DNA of 64,000 nucleotides from Bradyrhizobium sp. CB2312 (GCF_029714425.1 NZ_CP121668.1:4051501-4115500), one strand, 5' to 3'; positions 50,681 to 59,400 are shown, numbered from the stretch's first letter. Numbers and translations are program-made. The notes: generated by a model not told the origin, from the letters alone.

Positions 50681-51077
50681 ATGGTGCGGAAGCTATCCGC
50701 CCGGGACGGCATCGGGAATGACGCAAATCCGGCAAAAAAGGTCATGCCGCAAGCGCGATCGTTTGCCTCATGACAAGAATTGCTGCGCCTGATCTCAAGT
50801 TGGCGCACGCGATCGCAACAACTTCAAAGATGTAAGACGCAATCTGCGCCGCTTTGGGCGCACGAATTGAATAAATTCATGCGGAGAGTCTGAAAGCGAA
50901 CCGAACCTGCGACTTTCGTCTGGCATAGTTGGCTTCGTAAAGGGGGCGGGGGCGGTTATCCGCAGCAATCCACCGCATTGAAAGCAGGAGTACTGGTGTC
51001 CCGGTGCGGCATGCACCGCGACCCCATCGGGGAGTCTTCAATCCATTATCTAGTTTCGCTTGAAAGGATGAAAGCCC
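50681..51077. other. Intergenic region before the phasin gene
   Basis: About 400 bases between divergent genes. I see no convincing coding frame. The 120 bases before 51078 are richer in purines and contain AAAGCAGGAG; a promoter for the phasin gene is expected here but no clear -35/-10 pair was distinguished. Confidence 0.4.
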
Positions 51078-51563
51078 GTGAGTGATGCCAATGTGAAAGT
51101 CGACACGAAAGCCGCGCCGCAAGAGGTGGGGGCCAACGGAAGCGCAAAGCTCCGGTTCGACGTACCGTTCTTCAACATGCAGACGATCTTCGGCGGTCTC
51201 GCCGATGAGGGCGCCACGCGGGCCCAGGCAAACTTTGCGCAGATGAGGGCGACTTCGCAGGAGATCACCACGGCTGTCTGCGATGCCTGTTCGACCAATG
51301 CCAAGCGTGCCTCTGACTACGGCATCAAGCTCATCGAAATATCCCACATCAATACCAGCTCCACGCTGGACTTCTTTTCCCAGCTTGCCGATGCGAGGTC
51401 GTTTGCCGATCTCGTAGACCTCTCCACGGCCCACAGCCGCAAGACCTTAGAAGCAACGTCGGTCCAGAACCGCGAACTCTGGGACCTCGCCCAAAAGGTC
51501 GCGACCGAAACGGCCGAGCCGATCAAGCAGAGCTTCAACCGGGTCCTGCGTAGGCCTGCTTGA
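51078..51563 (+). CDS. Phasin family protein
   Basis: 161 aa from GTG 51078. Phasin_2-type amphipathic helices: VPFFNMQTIFGGLADEGATRAQANFAQMRATSQEITTAV, DYGIKLIEISHINTSSTLDFFSQLADARSFADLVDL, ENRELWDLAQKVATETAEPIKQSFNRVL. Phasins coat polyhydroxyalkanoate granules, which fits a PHB-storing rhizobium. No pha genes are adjacent. A strong hairpin follows. Confidence 0.85.
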   Translation: MSDANVKVDTKAAPQEVGANGSAKLRFDVPFFNMQTIFGGLADEGATRAQANFAQMRATSQEITTAVCDACSTNAKRASDYGIKLIEISHINTSSTLDFFSQLADARSFADLVDLSTAHSRKTLEATSVQNRELWDLAQKVATETAEPIKQSFNRVLRRPA

Positions 51564-51585
51564 ATCGACGTGGTTGGCCGCGCGG

Positions 51586-51632
51586 ATCGGCTGGACGAGC
51601 GTCTTCGCAAGAAAAGACGCCGTCCAGCCGAT
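51586..51632 (+). terminator. Long hairpin after the phasin gene
   Basis: A stem of about 20 bp with one mismatch (outer arms ATCGGCTGGACG/CGTCCAGCCGAT, inner AGCGTCTT/AAGACGC) starts 23 bases after the phasin stop. It has no U-tract, so it may act as a 3'-end stabiliser or a factor-dependent terminator. Confidence 0.55.
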
Positions 51633-51679
51633 TGCGGCCCCCTCATTGCCGAGGTGATGCCAAGCTGGAGGAAATCAGG

Positions 51680-51907
51680 ATGGGTATGTTGATGATCAAG
51701 TGCCCGGAAACGGGAAACGCCATTCCGACGGGCATCGAGATAGATGGCGAAAAGTTTCGGTGCAGTGCGGTGTTCTTTTCACGCACCTATTGCAGGATGT
51801 GCGCGGCGACGCACGAATGGTTCGCCAGAGAGGCCTGGGTCTACGAGTCGGTCTTGGCGAACGGGAAGTCCGGGGGTGGGCAGCCATTGCGCTCCGGGGC
51901 CGCGTGA
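51680..51907 (+). CDS. Small zinc-ribbon-like protein
   Basis: 75 aa from ATG 51680. CPETGNAIPTGIEIDGEKFRC followed by CRMCAATHEWFAREAWV matches short Rhizobiales proteins with spaced Cys (C-P-x-T-G ... C-x-x-C). Its last 67 bases overlap the end of the convergent Crp/Fnr gene. Function unknown. Confidence 0.6.
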   Translation: MGMLMIKCPETGNAIPTGIEIDGEKFRCSAVFFSRTYCRMCAATHEWFAREAWVYESVLANGKSGGGQPLRSGAA

Positions 51908-52629
51908 AGGAGCCTCAGCGCATCCTGCGAAACGATCCGACCTATTCTGCGGCTCATCACCTTGTAGCACTCGCAGGCGATCATCTCGAGTCGATCCCTG
52001 TCGATCTCGAGCTGACCGCGCCGGCTGGATTTGATCGCCCTTGACGTACGAAGCGCGCTCACCACGTGCGTGACCGTAGTGCGCCGGACGCCGAGCAATT
52101 CCGACAGCGTCTCCTGCGTCAAGGGCAGGATGTCACCGCCATCCGTCCGGTCATGAATGTGGAGCAGCCAGCGGGCGAGACGCGCTTCGACGGAGTGGAG
52201 CGCGTTGCAGGCAGCGACGTGCTGGAACTGCGTCATCAATGCCCGGCTGAGAATCTGAACCGCAGTCGCGAGGGCGGTGCTGCGCTCGAGCGCGGTGTGA
52301 AACCGCACGGGCGAGATCTGCAGCGCCGTCCCGGCCACGCGGACGATTGCGGTCATGGGTGATCGGGTCGGGCCGAGCGCCGTCATGAGTCCGACCGCAC
52401 CGTCGTTGCCGATCACGGCCGTTGCCGCCGTCTGTCCGTTCGGCAGCTCCATGATGAAGGCGATCGCGCCGCTGCAAGGGAAGTAGATGTGCTCGATCTT
52501 GTCGCCCGATCGCACCAGGACTGCGTCGTGCTCGAGTGGTACTTTTCGCAAATGAGGGGCAAGCAAAGCGAAATCGGCCGGCGGTAGCGCAGCTAACAAT
52601 CGATTACCAACTCTGGTCGCGTGCTCCAT
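51841..52629 (-). CDS. Crp/Fnr family transcriptional regulator
   Basis: 262 aa from ATG 52629 (MEHATRVGNRLLAAL); upstream frame rejected. cNMP-binding beta-roll (AVLVRSGDKIEHIYFPCSGAIAFIMELPNGQTA) lacks the canonical cAMP RxS contacts and the Fnr N-terminal Cys set. The C-terminal winged helix is LTQETLSELLGVRRTTVTHVVSALRTSRAIKSSRRGQLEI. Effector unknown. Convergent overlap with the small zinc-ribbon gene. Confidence 0.88.
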   Translation of the reverse strand: MEHATRVGNRLLAALPPADFALLAPHLRKVPLEHDAVLVRSGDKIEHIYFPCSGAIAFIMELPNGQTAATAVIGNDGAVGLMTALGPTRSPMTAIVRVAGTALQISPVRFHTALERSTALATAVQILSRALMTQFQHVAACNALHSVEARLARWLLHIHDRTDGGDILPLTQETLSELLGVRRTTVTHVVSALRTSRAIKSSRRGQLEIDRDRLEMIACECYKVMSRRIGRIVSQDALRLLHAAPERNGCPPPDFPFAKTDS

Positions 52630-52843
52630 CACGGGAATCGTCCCTCGACGGAGGCCCGGCAGACGCATCTTCACCAACCGAGCCGCGTTGTTGCTTGCCA
52701 CGGCAATGGCCAAACGCATCCTGAAAGCTAAGGTTCCCGTGATGGATTGGCAAGCTCGCACGCGGTCGCGTCTGCGCGCGATCAGACTTTCCAGGATCGG
52801 CCGCGGACTGGGCGAAGCTACGCGTCAGACGCGAAGGCTGCTC

Positions 52844-53398
52844 CTAGCGCAGCCCCTCATACACCATCAGCCCGCGGGCGATCTGCAATTTGCGGATGGC
52901 GCGCGGCAGCAATTTCTCGGGCTGGTGCAGATAGCGCCAGGAGGTGAGGGTGAAGGGGCCGAGCGCACCGCATTCGTCGTCGAACGGCGCGAGCACGCCG
53001 GTGACGCTCACCGGCGTGTGCGGACGGGCGTTGAACGGCAGCAGCAGCAGCTCGAGATGGGCCTTGCTGCCGTCCTCGCGCGCGGCGGTGACGCCGGCGA
53101 TCGCACCCAGCGTCTCGTCGGCGACCACGGTCGCGATCTCCTCGATCTCGCCGCGGCTCGCCTCGCCAAACAGCGCCGCGAAGCTCGCGTCCTTGAGGTC
53201 CGCACCCGCGAGCGCGCAGACCCGCGTGCCGGCGACGCGGAAGGGGAAGCCAAGCTTGGGCTCGCAGGACAGCACGAAGATATCGCCGAGCAGGCCGCGG
53301 ACGGCGGCCGGATCGATGTCGGCCCGGTCAGGGGCCCGCGCAGCGCCGCGCTTCTTGTCCCAATACGCGAAGAATGCGCGGCTTGACGGATGTTTCAT
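52844..53398 (-). CDS. PAS domain protein
   Basis: 184 aa. The alphaproteobacterial PAS_5 type (DUF1488-style annotation in some sets; I am not sure of the number): FFAYWDKKRGAARAPDRADIDPAAVRGLLGDIFVLSCEPKLGFPFRVAGTRVCALAGADLKDASFAALF, then a PAS-like beta sheet. No output domain. Probably a small sensor or stand-alone regulator. Confidence 0.75.
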   Translation of the reverse strand: MKHPSSRAFFAYWDKKRGAARAPDRADIDPAAVRGLLGDIFVLSCEPKLGFPFRVAGTRVCALAGADLKDASFAALFGEASRGEIEEIATVVADETLGAIAGVTAAREDGSKAHLELLLLPFNARPHTPVSVTGVLAPFDDECGALGPFTLTSWRYLHQPEKLLPRAIRKLQIARGLMVYEGLR

Positions 53399-53579
53399 GA
53401 CTGAACGCTTGCCCCGGGGCGCAACCTCGCGGGACAGACCTGTCCCGCTTCAGTGCACCCGCGATCCCTTTCGTTGTTGTGCAGGAGGGGATTTGCAGCG
53501 TCCATGCCGGAGCGGCGTTTTCGCCGCTCTTCAGCCGGCCTTTGCGGCGTTAACGTTAAGTTAACTATGCACTTTGCGC

Positions 53580-53775
53580 CGCCTGCTTGCCTGCTATGGT
53601 GACCGCGGTCGCAAGCCTCGCCGCTTTCATCCAGGTTCTCGGCGAGGCCTGTACACGGGCGTCAAACAGTTTGGCCACGGGCCGGGGAGGGGTGGGGATA
53701 CACCTTCATTCCTCCGGCATCGGAAGGTCGACACGGACAGGCAGGGCTTTCCCAGGGCCCTGCCTTTTCCTTTTG
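53580..53775 (+). ncRNA. Candidate small RNA or structured leader upstream of the rhomboid gene
   Basis: In a 450-base region without a recognised gene, the plus strand contains a perfect 9-bp hairpin (GCCTCGCCG 53615-53623 with CGGCGAGGC 53640-53648), a G-rich stretch at 53684-53699, and a terminator at 53739-53774. An upstream TTGCGG and AT-rich GTTAACGTTAAGTTAAC (about 53552-53568) could be promoter elements. Length about 190 nt is in the range of 6S-like or other sRNAs, but I could not match it to a known family. Confidence 0.45.
53739..53774 (+). terminator. Rho-independent terminator
   Basis: AGGCAGGGC (53739-53747) pairs perfectly with GCCCTGCCT (53757-53765) around a 9-base loop, followed by TTTTCCTTTT. 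It lies 77 bases before the rhomboid start, so it ends a transcript from upstream or attenuates the gene. Confidence 0.8.
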
Positions 53776-53850
53776 TGCACTTGCGCAAGGCCGGCAAAGG
53801 CGACTATCTCCACACGTAACGCTCCGATCGCGCCTGAAAGCGAAGCTGCC

Positions 53851-54669
53851 TTGGATTCCCCGCCAAATTCTCCGCAAGACTCTCAGCCGGCCGCGCCGGA
53901 CGCCGCTGGGGAAGGTTCGCGCGAGCCGATCCTCACGCTGCCGGTGGCGCTGACCGCGTATATCCTTCTGCTCGCGGTGATCCATCTGCGGGTGCTGCTG
54001 CCGCCGGAGCTCGAGAACTGGACCATCGACGTCTTCGGCTTCATCCCCAAGCGCTACGATGCCTCGCTGCTGAACCTGCAAATTCCGGGCGGGGCCGGCG
54101 CCAAGGTCTGGACCTTCGTCACCTATTCGCTGCTGCACGCCAATCTGACTCATCTCGGCTTCAACGTGTTGTGGCTGCTGCCGTTCGGCAGCGCGCTGGC
54201 GCGGCGCTTCGGCGCGGTCAGGTTCTTCGTGTTCATGGCGGTGACGGCGGCGGCCGGCGCGCTCGCCCATCTCGTCACCCATGAGCATGCGGTGGCACCG
54301 ATGATCGGCGCCTCGGCCTCGGTGTCCGGCGCGATGGCCGCCGCCATCCGCTTCGCCTTCGTCCGCGGCAGCTTCCTGTCGTTCAGCCGATCGGACGCCG
54401 ATACCGCCGCGAAGGTTCCAGCGCTGCCGCTGTCGCGCGCGCTGCGCGACGGGCGGGTGGTCGGCTTCCTCGCGGTGTGGTTCGGCGTCAACATCATCTT
54501 TGGCGTCGGCGCGATCGGCGTCGATGCCGAAACCACGAGCGTCGCCTGGCAGGCGCATATCGGCGGCTTCTTCGCCGGCCTGCTCTTGTTCGCGCTGTTC
54601 GATCCCGTACCGCGCGTGCGAAGCGATGCTGCAGATGCGTCATCACAGGACGTTTCAGACCGCATTTGA
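53851..54669 (+). CDS. Rhomboid family intramembrane serine protease
   Basis: 272 aa from TTG 53851; the frame is open upstream through the RNA-like region, which I read as non-coding. Six helices; the active-site Ser in IGASASVSGAMAAAIRFAF (GxSG-type, second S) and His in AWQAHIGGFFAGL; HANLTHLGFNVLWLLPFG supplies the oxyanion His and Asn. Start uncertain because the ribosome site is modest. Substrate unknown. Confidence 0.82.
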   Translation: MDSPPNSPQDSQPAAPDAAGEGSREPILTLPVALTAYILLLAVIHLRVLLPPELENWTIDVFGFIPKRYDASLLNLQIPGGAGAKVWTFVTYSLLHANLTHLGFNVLWLLPFGSALARRFGAVRFFVFMAVTAAAGALAHLVTHEHAVAPMIGASASVSGAMAAAIRFAFVRGSFLSFSRSDADTAAKVPALPLSRALRDGRVVGFLAVWFGVNIIFGVGAIGVDAETTSVAWQAHIGGFFAGLLLFALFDPVPRVRSDAADASSQDVSDRI

Positions 54670-54856
54670 AGCGGCGCTTGCGGCGCGGCCCGAATTCATC
54701 CATCATTTGCGCGAAGAATGTTCCGAAGCGACAAGCCCATAGCGGCAACGCTTCGACAAGCGCGCGAGCGTGAAACCCGCGCCAAAACTGTTAGTTGAAG
54801 ACTCGCGAACAAGTCCGGACCGCGCAAGCGGAGGGCTCCGATTCAGGGAGGCAGCA

Positions 54857-55285
54857 ATGACGGTACGTTCCATTCTCAACACCAAGGGCCACCAGATCAT
54901 GAGCGTCGAGCCCGACGCCAAGCTGTCGGTCGCGGTTAAGCTGCTCGGCGAGAAGAAGATCGGCGCAGTGCTGGTGATGAACCAGAACCGGCTCGAGGGC
55001 ATCCTGTCCGAGCGCGACATCGTCCGCGTGCTCGGCGAGCGCGGTGCCGGCGTGCTGGAGGCGCCGGTCTCGGAGGTCATGACCCGCAAGGTCGTGACCT
55101 GCAAGGAGACCGACACAGTCGCCGAGCTCATGGAGACGATGACGACGGGCAAGTTCCGCCATCTGCCGGTGCTCGACAATGGCAAGGTGGTCGGCCTGAT
55201 CTCGATCGGCGACATCGTCAAGCGCCGCGTCCAGGAATACGAGAACGAGCAGGAAGCCCTGCGCGACTACATCAAGACGGCCTGA
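54857..55285 (+). CDS. CBS-pair protein
   Basis: 142 aa from ATG 54857 behind AGGGAGG. Two CBS motifs: ITVE/SVEPDAKLSVAVKLLGEKKIGAVLVMNQNRLEGILSERDIVRVL and VSEVMTRKVVTCKETDTVAELMETMTTGKFRHLPVLDNGKVVGLISIGDIVK. Such stand-alone pairs bind adenine nucleotides and regulate partners. It sits between the rhomboid gene and the patatin gene. Confidence 0.88.
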   Translation: MTVRSILNTKGHQIMSVEPDAKLSVAVKLLGEKKIGAVLVMNQNRLEGILSERDIVRVLGERGAGVLEAPVSEVMTRKVVTCKETDTVAELMETMTTGKFRHLPVLDNGKVVGLISIGDIVKRRVQEYENEQEALRDYIKTA

Positions 55286-55309
55286 TCTGAGCCTGATCCG
55301 GACTCAAAG

Positions 55310-55404
55310 GGCCGCGTTAGCGCAAAGCGCGCCGCGGTTTTCCGGAAGGATCATGCTCGACAAGAAGATGAAGCGCGATGAAGATTCGTTCTCATCGCGC
55401 CTCA
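55310..55404. repeat. Interspersed repeat, copy D
   Basis: CGGTTTTCCGGAAGGATCAT followed by GCTCGACAAGAAGATG, then AAGCGCGATGAAGATTCG and an inverted CATCGCGC. Same family as 5.58, 10.74 and 43.9 kb. It fills the space between the CBS gene and the patatin stop. Confidence 0.7.
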
Positions 55405-56430
55405 CTCGCCCGCTTTGGGTGCGTTGCCTGCGGGCGCCGGCGCCAGCACCTCGATCGCCTCCTGGATCGACTCCAGCGCGCGCTCGGCGGCGCGCGTGCC
55501 GTGCGCGATCAGATCCTCGGCGCGGTGGAAGTCGAACCAGCCGAACTGGCCGACCCGCGGCGTGATCAGCATGTCGGGCGGATCGCCGGCGAGGCGCGCG
55601 CGGGTGATGCGGTCCTGCATGATGTTGAAGGCATCGACCATCACCGAGGAAATGCCGGGCCGTCCGCCGCCGCCGAAGAACTCCCGCTTCATGGTCTTTT
55701 CGGGCGAGAAGAAACGCGGAAAGCGCCGCTTGGTGGCCGGCTCCTCGGCAACGGGCGCGACCGGCTCCGGCATCGCGCCGTGCGCATAGATCGTCGTGGA
55801 ATGGGTGAAGATGTCGCTGGAAAGATTTGCGGCGATGACGATTTCGGCGCCGAGCGCGCGGGCGGCCGAGACCGGCACCGGATTGACCAGCGCGCCGTCG
55901 ACCAGCCAGCGGTCGCCGATCAGCACGGGCGAGAAGATGCCCGGTAGCGCATAGGAGGCGCGCATCGCCTCGACCACGCGGCCGCGCGTCAGCCAGATCT
56001 CGTGGCCGGTACGGACCTCGGTCGCGACGGTCGCGAACTTGATGGGCAGGTCCTCGATCAGGGTCTGGCCGATCGCCTCCTCGAGCCGGGTCGCCAGCTT
56101 CTCGCCGCCGATCAGGCCGGAGCCGTTGAGGCGGATGTCGAGATAGCCGAGGATGGTGCGCACGCCTTGCAGGCTGCGCCCCCAGTCTTCCAGCGTATCG
56201 AGCTGTCCGGCCGCATAGGCGCCGCCGACCACGGCACCGATCGAGGTGCCGACCACGACATCGGGCACGATGCCGTTGGCGATCAGGGTCCTCAGGATTC
56301 CGATATGGGCAAAGCCGCGCGCCGCGCCGCCGCCGAGGGCAACGCCGACGATCGGCCGGCGGATGCTACCGAGGCCGATCTTCTCGCCATTGGAGCCGTT
56401 CGCGCCACGGCCCTTCAAGATCTCAAGCAC
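55402..56430 (-). CDS. Patatin-like phospholipase
   Basis: 342 aa from GTG 56430 (MLEILKGRGANG), chosen because AGGAG lies 7 bases upstream; the frame is open 25 codons further. Patatin signatures: oxyanion GVALGGGAARGFAHIGIL, catalytic Ser in VVVGTSIGAVVGG (GxSxG), and Asp in LVDGALVNPVPVS (DGA). Ser-Asp dyad lipolytic hydrolase, cytoplasmic or injected; no secretion partner seen. Confidence 0.88.
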   Translation of the reverse strand: MLEILKGRGANGSNGEKIGLGSIRRPIVGVALGGGAARGFAHIGILRTLIANGIVPDVVVGTSIGAVVGGAYAAGQLDTLEDWGRSLQGVRTILGYLDIRLNGSGLIGGEKLATRLEEAIGQTLIEDLPIKFATVATEVRTGHEIWLTRGRVVEAMRASYALPGIFSPVLIGDRWLVDGALVNPVPVSAARALGAEIVIAANLSSDIFTHSTTIYAHGAMPEPVAPVAEEPATKRRFPRFFSPEKTMKREFFGGGGRPGISSVMVDAFNIMQDRITRARLAGDPPDMLITPRVGQFGWFDFHRAEDLIAHGTRAAERALESIQEAIEVLAPAPAGNAPKAGE

Positions 56431-56661
56431 CGAAACTCTCCTACCCGGGCCAGCCCCCACACCAGAGTAGGCGCCGTCTATCCGCTCCGCCAGAACGAGG
56501 GCCAAGCATGGTTTACACCGTTCGGGAAGCAGGGGGCAGCAGTGTGGCGAGGGCCGGCTGCCTTTGGTCTAATCACGCCGCCGTCAGCCGGGTTCCAAAA
56601 CCGTATTTCCCAGGCTTTCCGAGGCTTGAATTTGCCGCGTTTTCGGTGAAAAGCAGGTGAC

Positions 56662-57732
56662 ATGACACGCGGGGGTGACGGCATCATCGGATGGCGGCGC
56701 AGCGGCAGGCTGCTGCCGACGCTGATCCTTGCCACATGCCTGCTCACTTTGGGCCAAAACGCCGCGCAGGCGCAGCTTTTCTCCGATCGTCCGCCTCCGG
56801 TACCGCCGGCGTCGGTGCCGGACCCCGGTAACGCCATCCAGCTGGCGCCCTCCGGACAGGCCGCCGGCCCTCCGAGCCTGCCGCCGACCCTGACCCAGCC
56901 GGTGACGCCGAGCATGCCGCCGCCCGCGGTCGCGACCGTGCCGCCGGCTGCGCCGCTCAACGCCGCCGTGCCCGGCCAGGGCGTGCTGTCGCTGACCGCA
57001 AGATACGGCAAGGACTCGGCCGCGATCACCAGCGGCCTGGTCTGGCGCGTCTTTGCCGACCGTCCCGACGAGAACGGCACCTTCAAGCTGATCAAGGAAG
57101 ATCGCAACGCCACGCCCAACATCGTACTGCCGCCCGGCAATTACGTCGTGCACGTCGCCTTCGGCCTCGTCAGTGCGGTGCGTACCGTCAGCCTGAAGGC
57201 CGAGACCGATCGCGAATCCTTCGTGCTGCCTGCCGGGGGCCTGCGCATCGAAGGCCGCGTCGGCACCAGCCGCATTCCGCAGAACCAGATCTCGTTCGCG
57301 ATCTACAAGGGTAGCCAGTTCGAATCGGGCGAGCGCGCCTCGCTGGTGCCGAACGTCGCCGCCGGCGACGTCGTGCTGCTGCCGGAGGGCACCTACTACA
57401 TCATCTCCAATTATGGCGACGCCAATTCGGTGGTGCGCTCGGACATCCGCGTCCAGGCCGGCAAGCTCACCGACGTCACCATCACCCACCGCGCCGCCGT
57501 CATCACGCTAAAGCTCGTCAGCGACCGGGGCGGCGAGGCGCTCGCCAACACCGCCTGGTCGGTGCTGACCCCCGGCGGCGACGTCATCAAGGAATCGATC
57601 GGCGCCTTCCCCCGCGTCGTGCTCTCCGAAGGCGAATACCGCGCCATCGCCAAGAACGAGGGCAAGGTCTACGAGCGCGGCTTCAACGTCGTGAACGGTG
57701 TTGACGGCGAAGTGGAAGTCGTGGCGCGCTGA
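56662..57732 (+). CDS. Exported protein with repeated beta-rich domains
   Basis: 356 aa from ATG 56662. Signal peptide LLPTLILATCLLTLGQNAAQAQ, then a Pro/Ala-rich linker (about 40-105), then repeated beta units of about 80-90 residues: LSLTARYGKDSAAITSGLVWRVFADRPDENG, LRIEGRVGTSRIPQNQISFAIY, ITLKLVSDRGGEALANTAWSVLTPGGDVIKE, each followed by an IVLPPGNYVV-type strand. Alphaproteobacterial proteins of this type are uncharacterised. Confidence 0.78.
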   Translation: MTRGGDGIIGWRRSGRLLPTLILATCLLTLGQNAAQAQLFSDRPPPVPPASVPDPGNAIQLAPSGQAAGPPSLPPTLTQPVTPSMPPPAVATVPPAAPLNAAVPGQGVLSLTARYGKDSAAITSGLVWRVFADRPDENGTFKLIKEDRNATPNIVLPPGNYVVHVAFGLVSAVRTVSLKAETDRESFVLPAGGLRIEGRVGTSRIPQNQISFAIYKGSQFESGERASLVPNVAAGDVVLLPEGTYYIISNYGDANSVVRSDIRVQAGKLTDVTITHRAAVITLKLVSDRGGEALANTAWSVLTPGGDVIKESIGAFPRVVLSEGEYRAIAKNEGKVYERGFNVVNGVDGEVEVVAR

Positions 57733-58155
57733 GGCGCTTTTGCGGCGATGCCGCATGGTCCGTATGCGATCAGCCGTTAGGCTTCGGATCCGGCACAATA
57801 CTTCTCACTTGGTGCATCAATGCCCTATCTCCCGTTACCTTCTGCGCTTGCGTGCACAAGTGAGCAGAAGCAGATCGTAGCTGCTTGCTTGTGTTCGGCG
57901 CTGTATATCGCTGTCAGCGCTACCAAGCTGCGGCTCGGGGGCTAAGAAAACACCGCTGCCAAAGGCTTATTCCAGACGCGTCGCGACTTCGTTACGGCCA
58001 GCGCAAGTGCCGGTGGAAGATGCGTATTTCCGATAATCAAATTTATTCTCTTTCCATCCTGCTGCGTGATATGTCGGGCATCCGTCCATTGGGGGAGGCC
58101 GGCGCTGGTTCATGAACCTGCGTACCGGCAGGAGCAGGGGACCAAGCCCGTCGGC
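57733..58155. other. Intergenic region, no confident gene
   Basis: 423 bases. One possible short frame (57820-57945, 41 codons, ATG start, no ribosome site) is noted separately. Otherwise I see no clear coding, palindrome or RNA gene. Confidence 0.5.
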
Positions 58156-58350
58156 ATGTTCGAAGTGATCCTCACCAGGCGCAAACGGTTCGGTTGGCGG
58201 TGGCAGGTGTGCGACCAGTCCGGCAAGATATTTGCCGACGGGTTCGAGCGCAGCCGGCCGGCCGCCAAATATCATGGCGAGCGCGCATTGTTCTTCCTGC
58301 TGTCGCAAGCCCATTTGCGCAATCGCTCCGCGGCGTCCAGCGAGGATTAG
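58156..58350 (+). CDS. Small conserved hypothetical protein
   Basis: 64 aa from ATG 58156 (MFEVILTRRKRFGWRWQVCD...). A basic beta-strand-rich start, then KIFADGFERSRPAAKYHGERALFFLLSQA. This matches short proteins common in Bradyrhizobium; unknown function. Confidence 0.6.
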   Translation: MFEVILTRRKRFGWRWQVCDQSGKIFADGFERSRPAAKYHGERALFFLLSQAHLRNRSAASSED

Positions 58351-58358
58351 CGACGCGC

Positions 58359-58398
58359 CGTTCCGTAGGCCGGACGCATGCGGGCTACGAGACCTCAG
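58359..58398. repeat. Partial REP-like repeat
   Basis: CCGTAGGCCGGACGCATGCG followed by GGCTACGAG. Arms GTAG/CTAC match the GTAGCCCGG family at 40.5 and 42.7 kb. Confidence 0.45.
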
Positions 58399-58407
58399 GG
58401 CAAGGTC

Positions 58408-59400
58408 TCAAATGTCCACGACCAGCTTGCCCTTCGTCGCGTGATCCCGGATCAGCGCATAGGCGTCGCCAACGCGCTCCAGCGTGAAATGCCTGGGATC
58501 GACCAGCGGCACGAGCTTGCCGACTTCAACCAGGCGCGTCGCCTCCGCCATGATCTCTCCGTGATGCGTGCGGCCCTCGCCTGACAGCAGCGGGAGCAGC
58601 GTGAATACGCCGGAATAGGTGCCGGCGCGGAACGACAGCGGCGCCAGCGCATGCGTGCCCCAGCCGAGCGCGCTGACGACATGGCCGAAGCGGCGCACGG
58701 CTTCGAAGGAGGCATCGAGCACCTTGCCGCCGACGGTGTCGTAGACGATGTCGAAGCCGCGGCCGCCGGTATGCTCTGCAACGTAGGCCTCGATCGCGGC
58801 CTCGCGGTCGATGAAGACCGCGCCAAAGCCCTCGATGGTGGCGCGCTGCGACGGCGAGCCCGTCGCATACACGTCTGCTCCGAATGCGCGAGCGATCTGG
58901 ATCGCGACATGGCCGACGCCGCCTGCGCCGCCGTGGATCAACACCTTCTGGCCGGCCTTCAGCGCCGCGCGGTCGATCAGGCCTTCCCACGCCGTGATGA
59001 AGATCAGGGGCAGGGCGGCCGCTTCGCGCATGCTCAGATTGGCCGGCTTCAATGCCAGCAAATCGGCATCGACGGCGGCGAATTCGGCGAGCGAGCCCTG
59101 CACGCCGCCGACGCCTCCGGTCATGCCGTAGACTTCGTCGCCCGGCTTGAACCGCGAGACCTGGCGCCCGGTCTGTTCGACGACGCCCGCAAGATCAAGT
59201 CCGAGGATCGCAGGGATCGGATGGCGCGCATGTGTCGCCGCGCCGGAATGGATCTTGGTGTCGAGCGGATTGACCCCGCTCCCGCGCACTCGCACCAGCA
59301 CCTCGCGCGGGCCAATGGCGGGCGTGGAGATGGTTGAGAGGCGCAAGGGAGCGTTATGGGTCTCCAGCACGGCCGCGCGCATCGTCGAATGTCTCGTCAT
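58408..59400 (-). CDS. NADPH:quinone oxidoreductase-like zinc-independent alcohol dehydrogenase
   Basis: 330 aa from ATG 59400 (MTRHSTMRAAVLE); ATG 59382 (MRAAVLE) is possible. MDR superfamily: GSGVNPLDTKIHSG, KPGDEVYGMTGGVGG, AALPLIFITAWEGLIDRAALKAGQKVLIHGGAGGVGHVAIQIARAFGADV (Rossmann AxxGxxG). No catalytic-zinc Cys, so a quinone oxidoreductase (QOR/zeta-crystallin-like). The LysR gene is divergent and probably regulates it. Confidence 0.88.
   Translation of the reverse strand: MTRHSTMRAAVLETHNAPLRLSTISTPAIGPREVLVRVRGSGVNPLDTKIHSGAATHARHPIPAILGLDLAGVVEQTGRQVSRFKPGDEVYGMTGGVGGVQGSLAEFAAVDADLLALKPANLSMREAAALPLIFITAWEGLIDRAALKAGQKVLIHGGAGGVGHVAIQIARAFGADVYATGSPSQRATIEGFGAVFIDREAAIEAYVAEHTGGRGFDIVYDTVGGKVLDASFEAVRRFGHVVSALGWGTHALAPLSFRAGTYSGVFTLLPLLSGEGRTHHGEIMAEATRLVEVGKLVPLVDPRHFTLERVGDAYALIRDHATKGKLVVDI

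Noticed and set aside
53587..53850. In-frame extension of the rhomboid protein back to 53587
   Set aside because: The sequence contains hairpins, a G-rich run and an intrinsic terminator, which fit RNA rather than coding sequence; the translated peptide is low-complexity.
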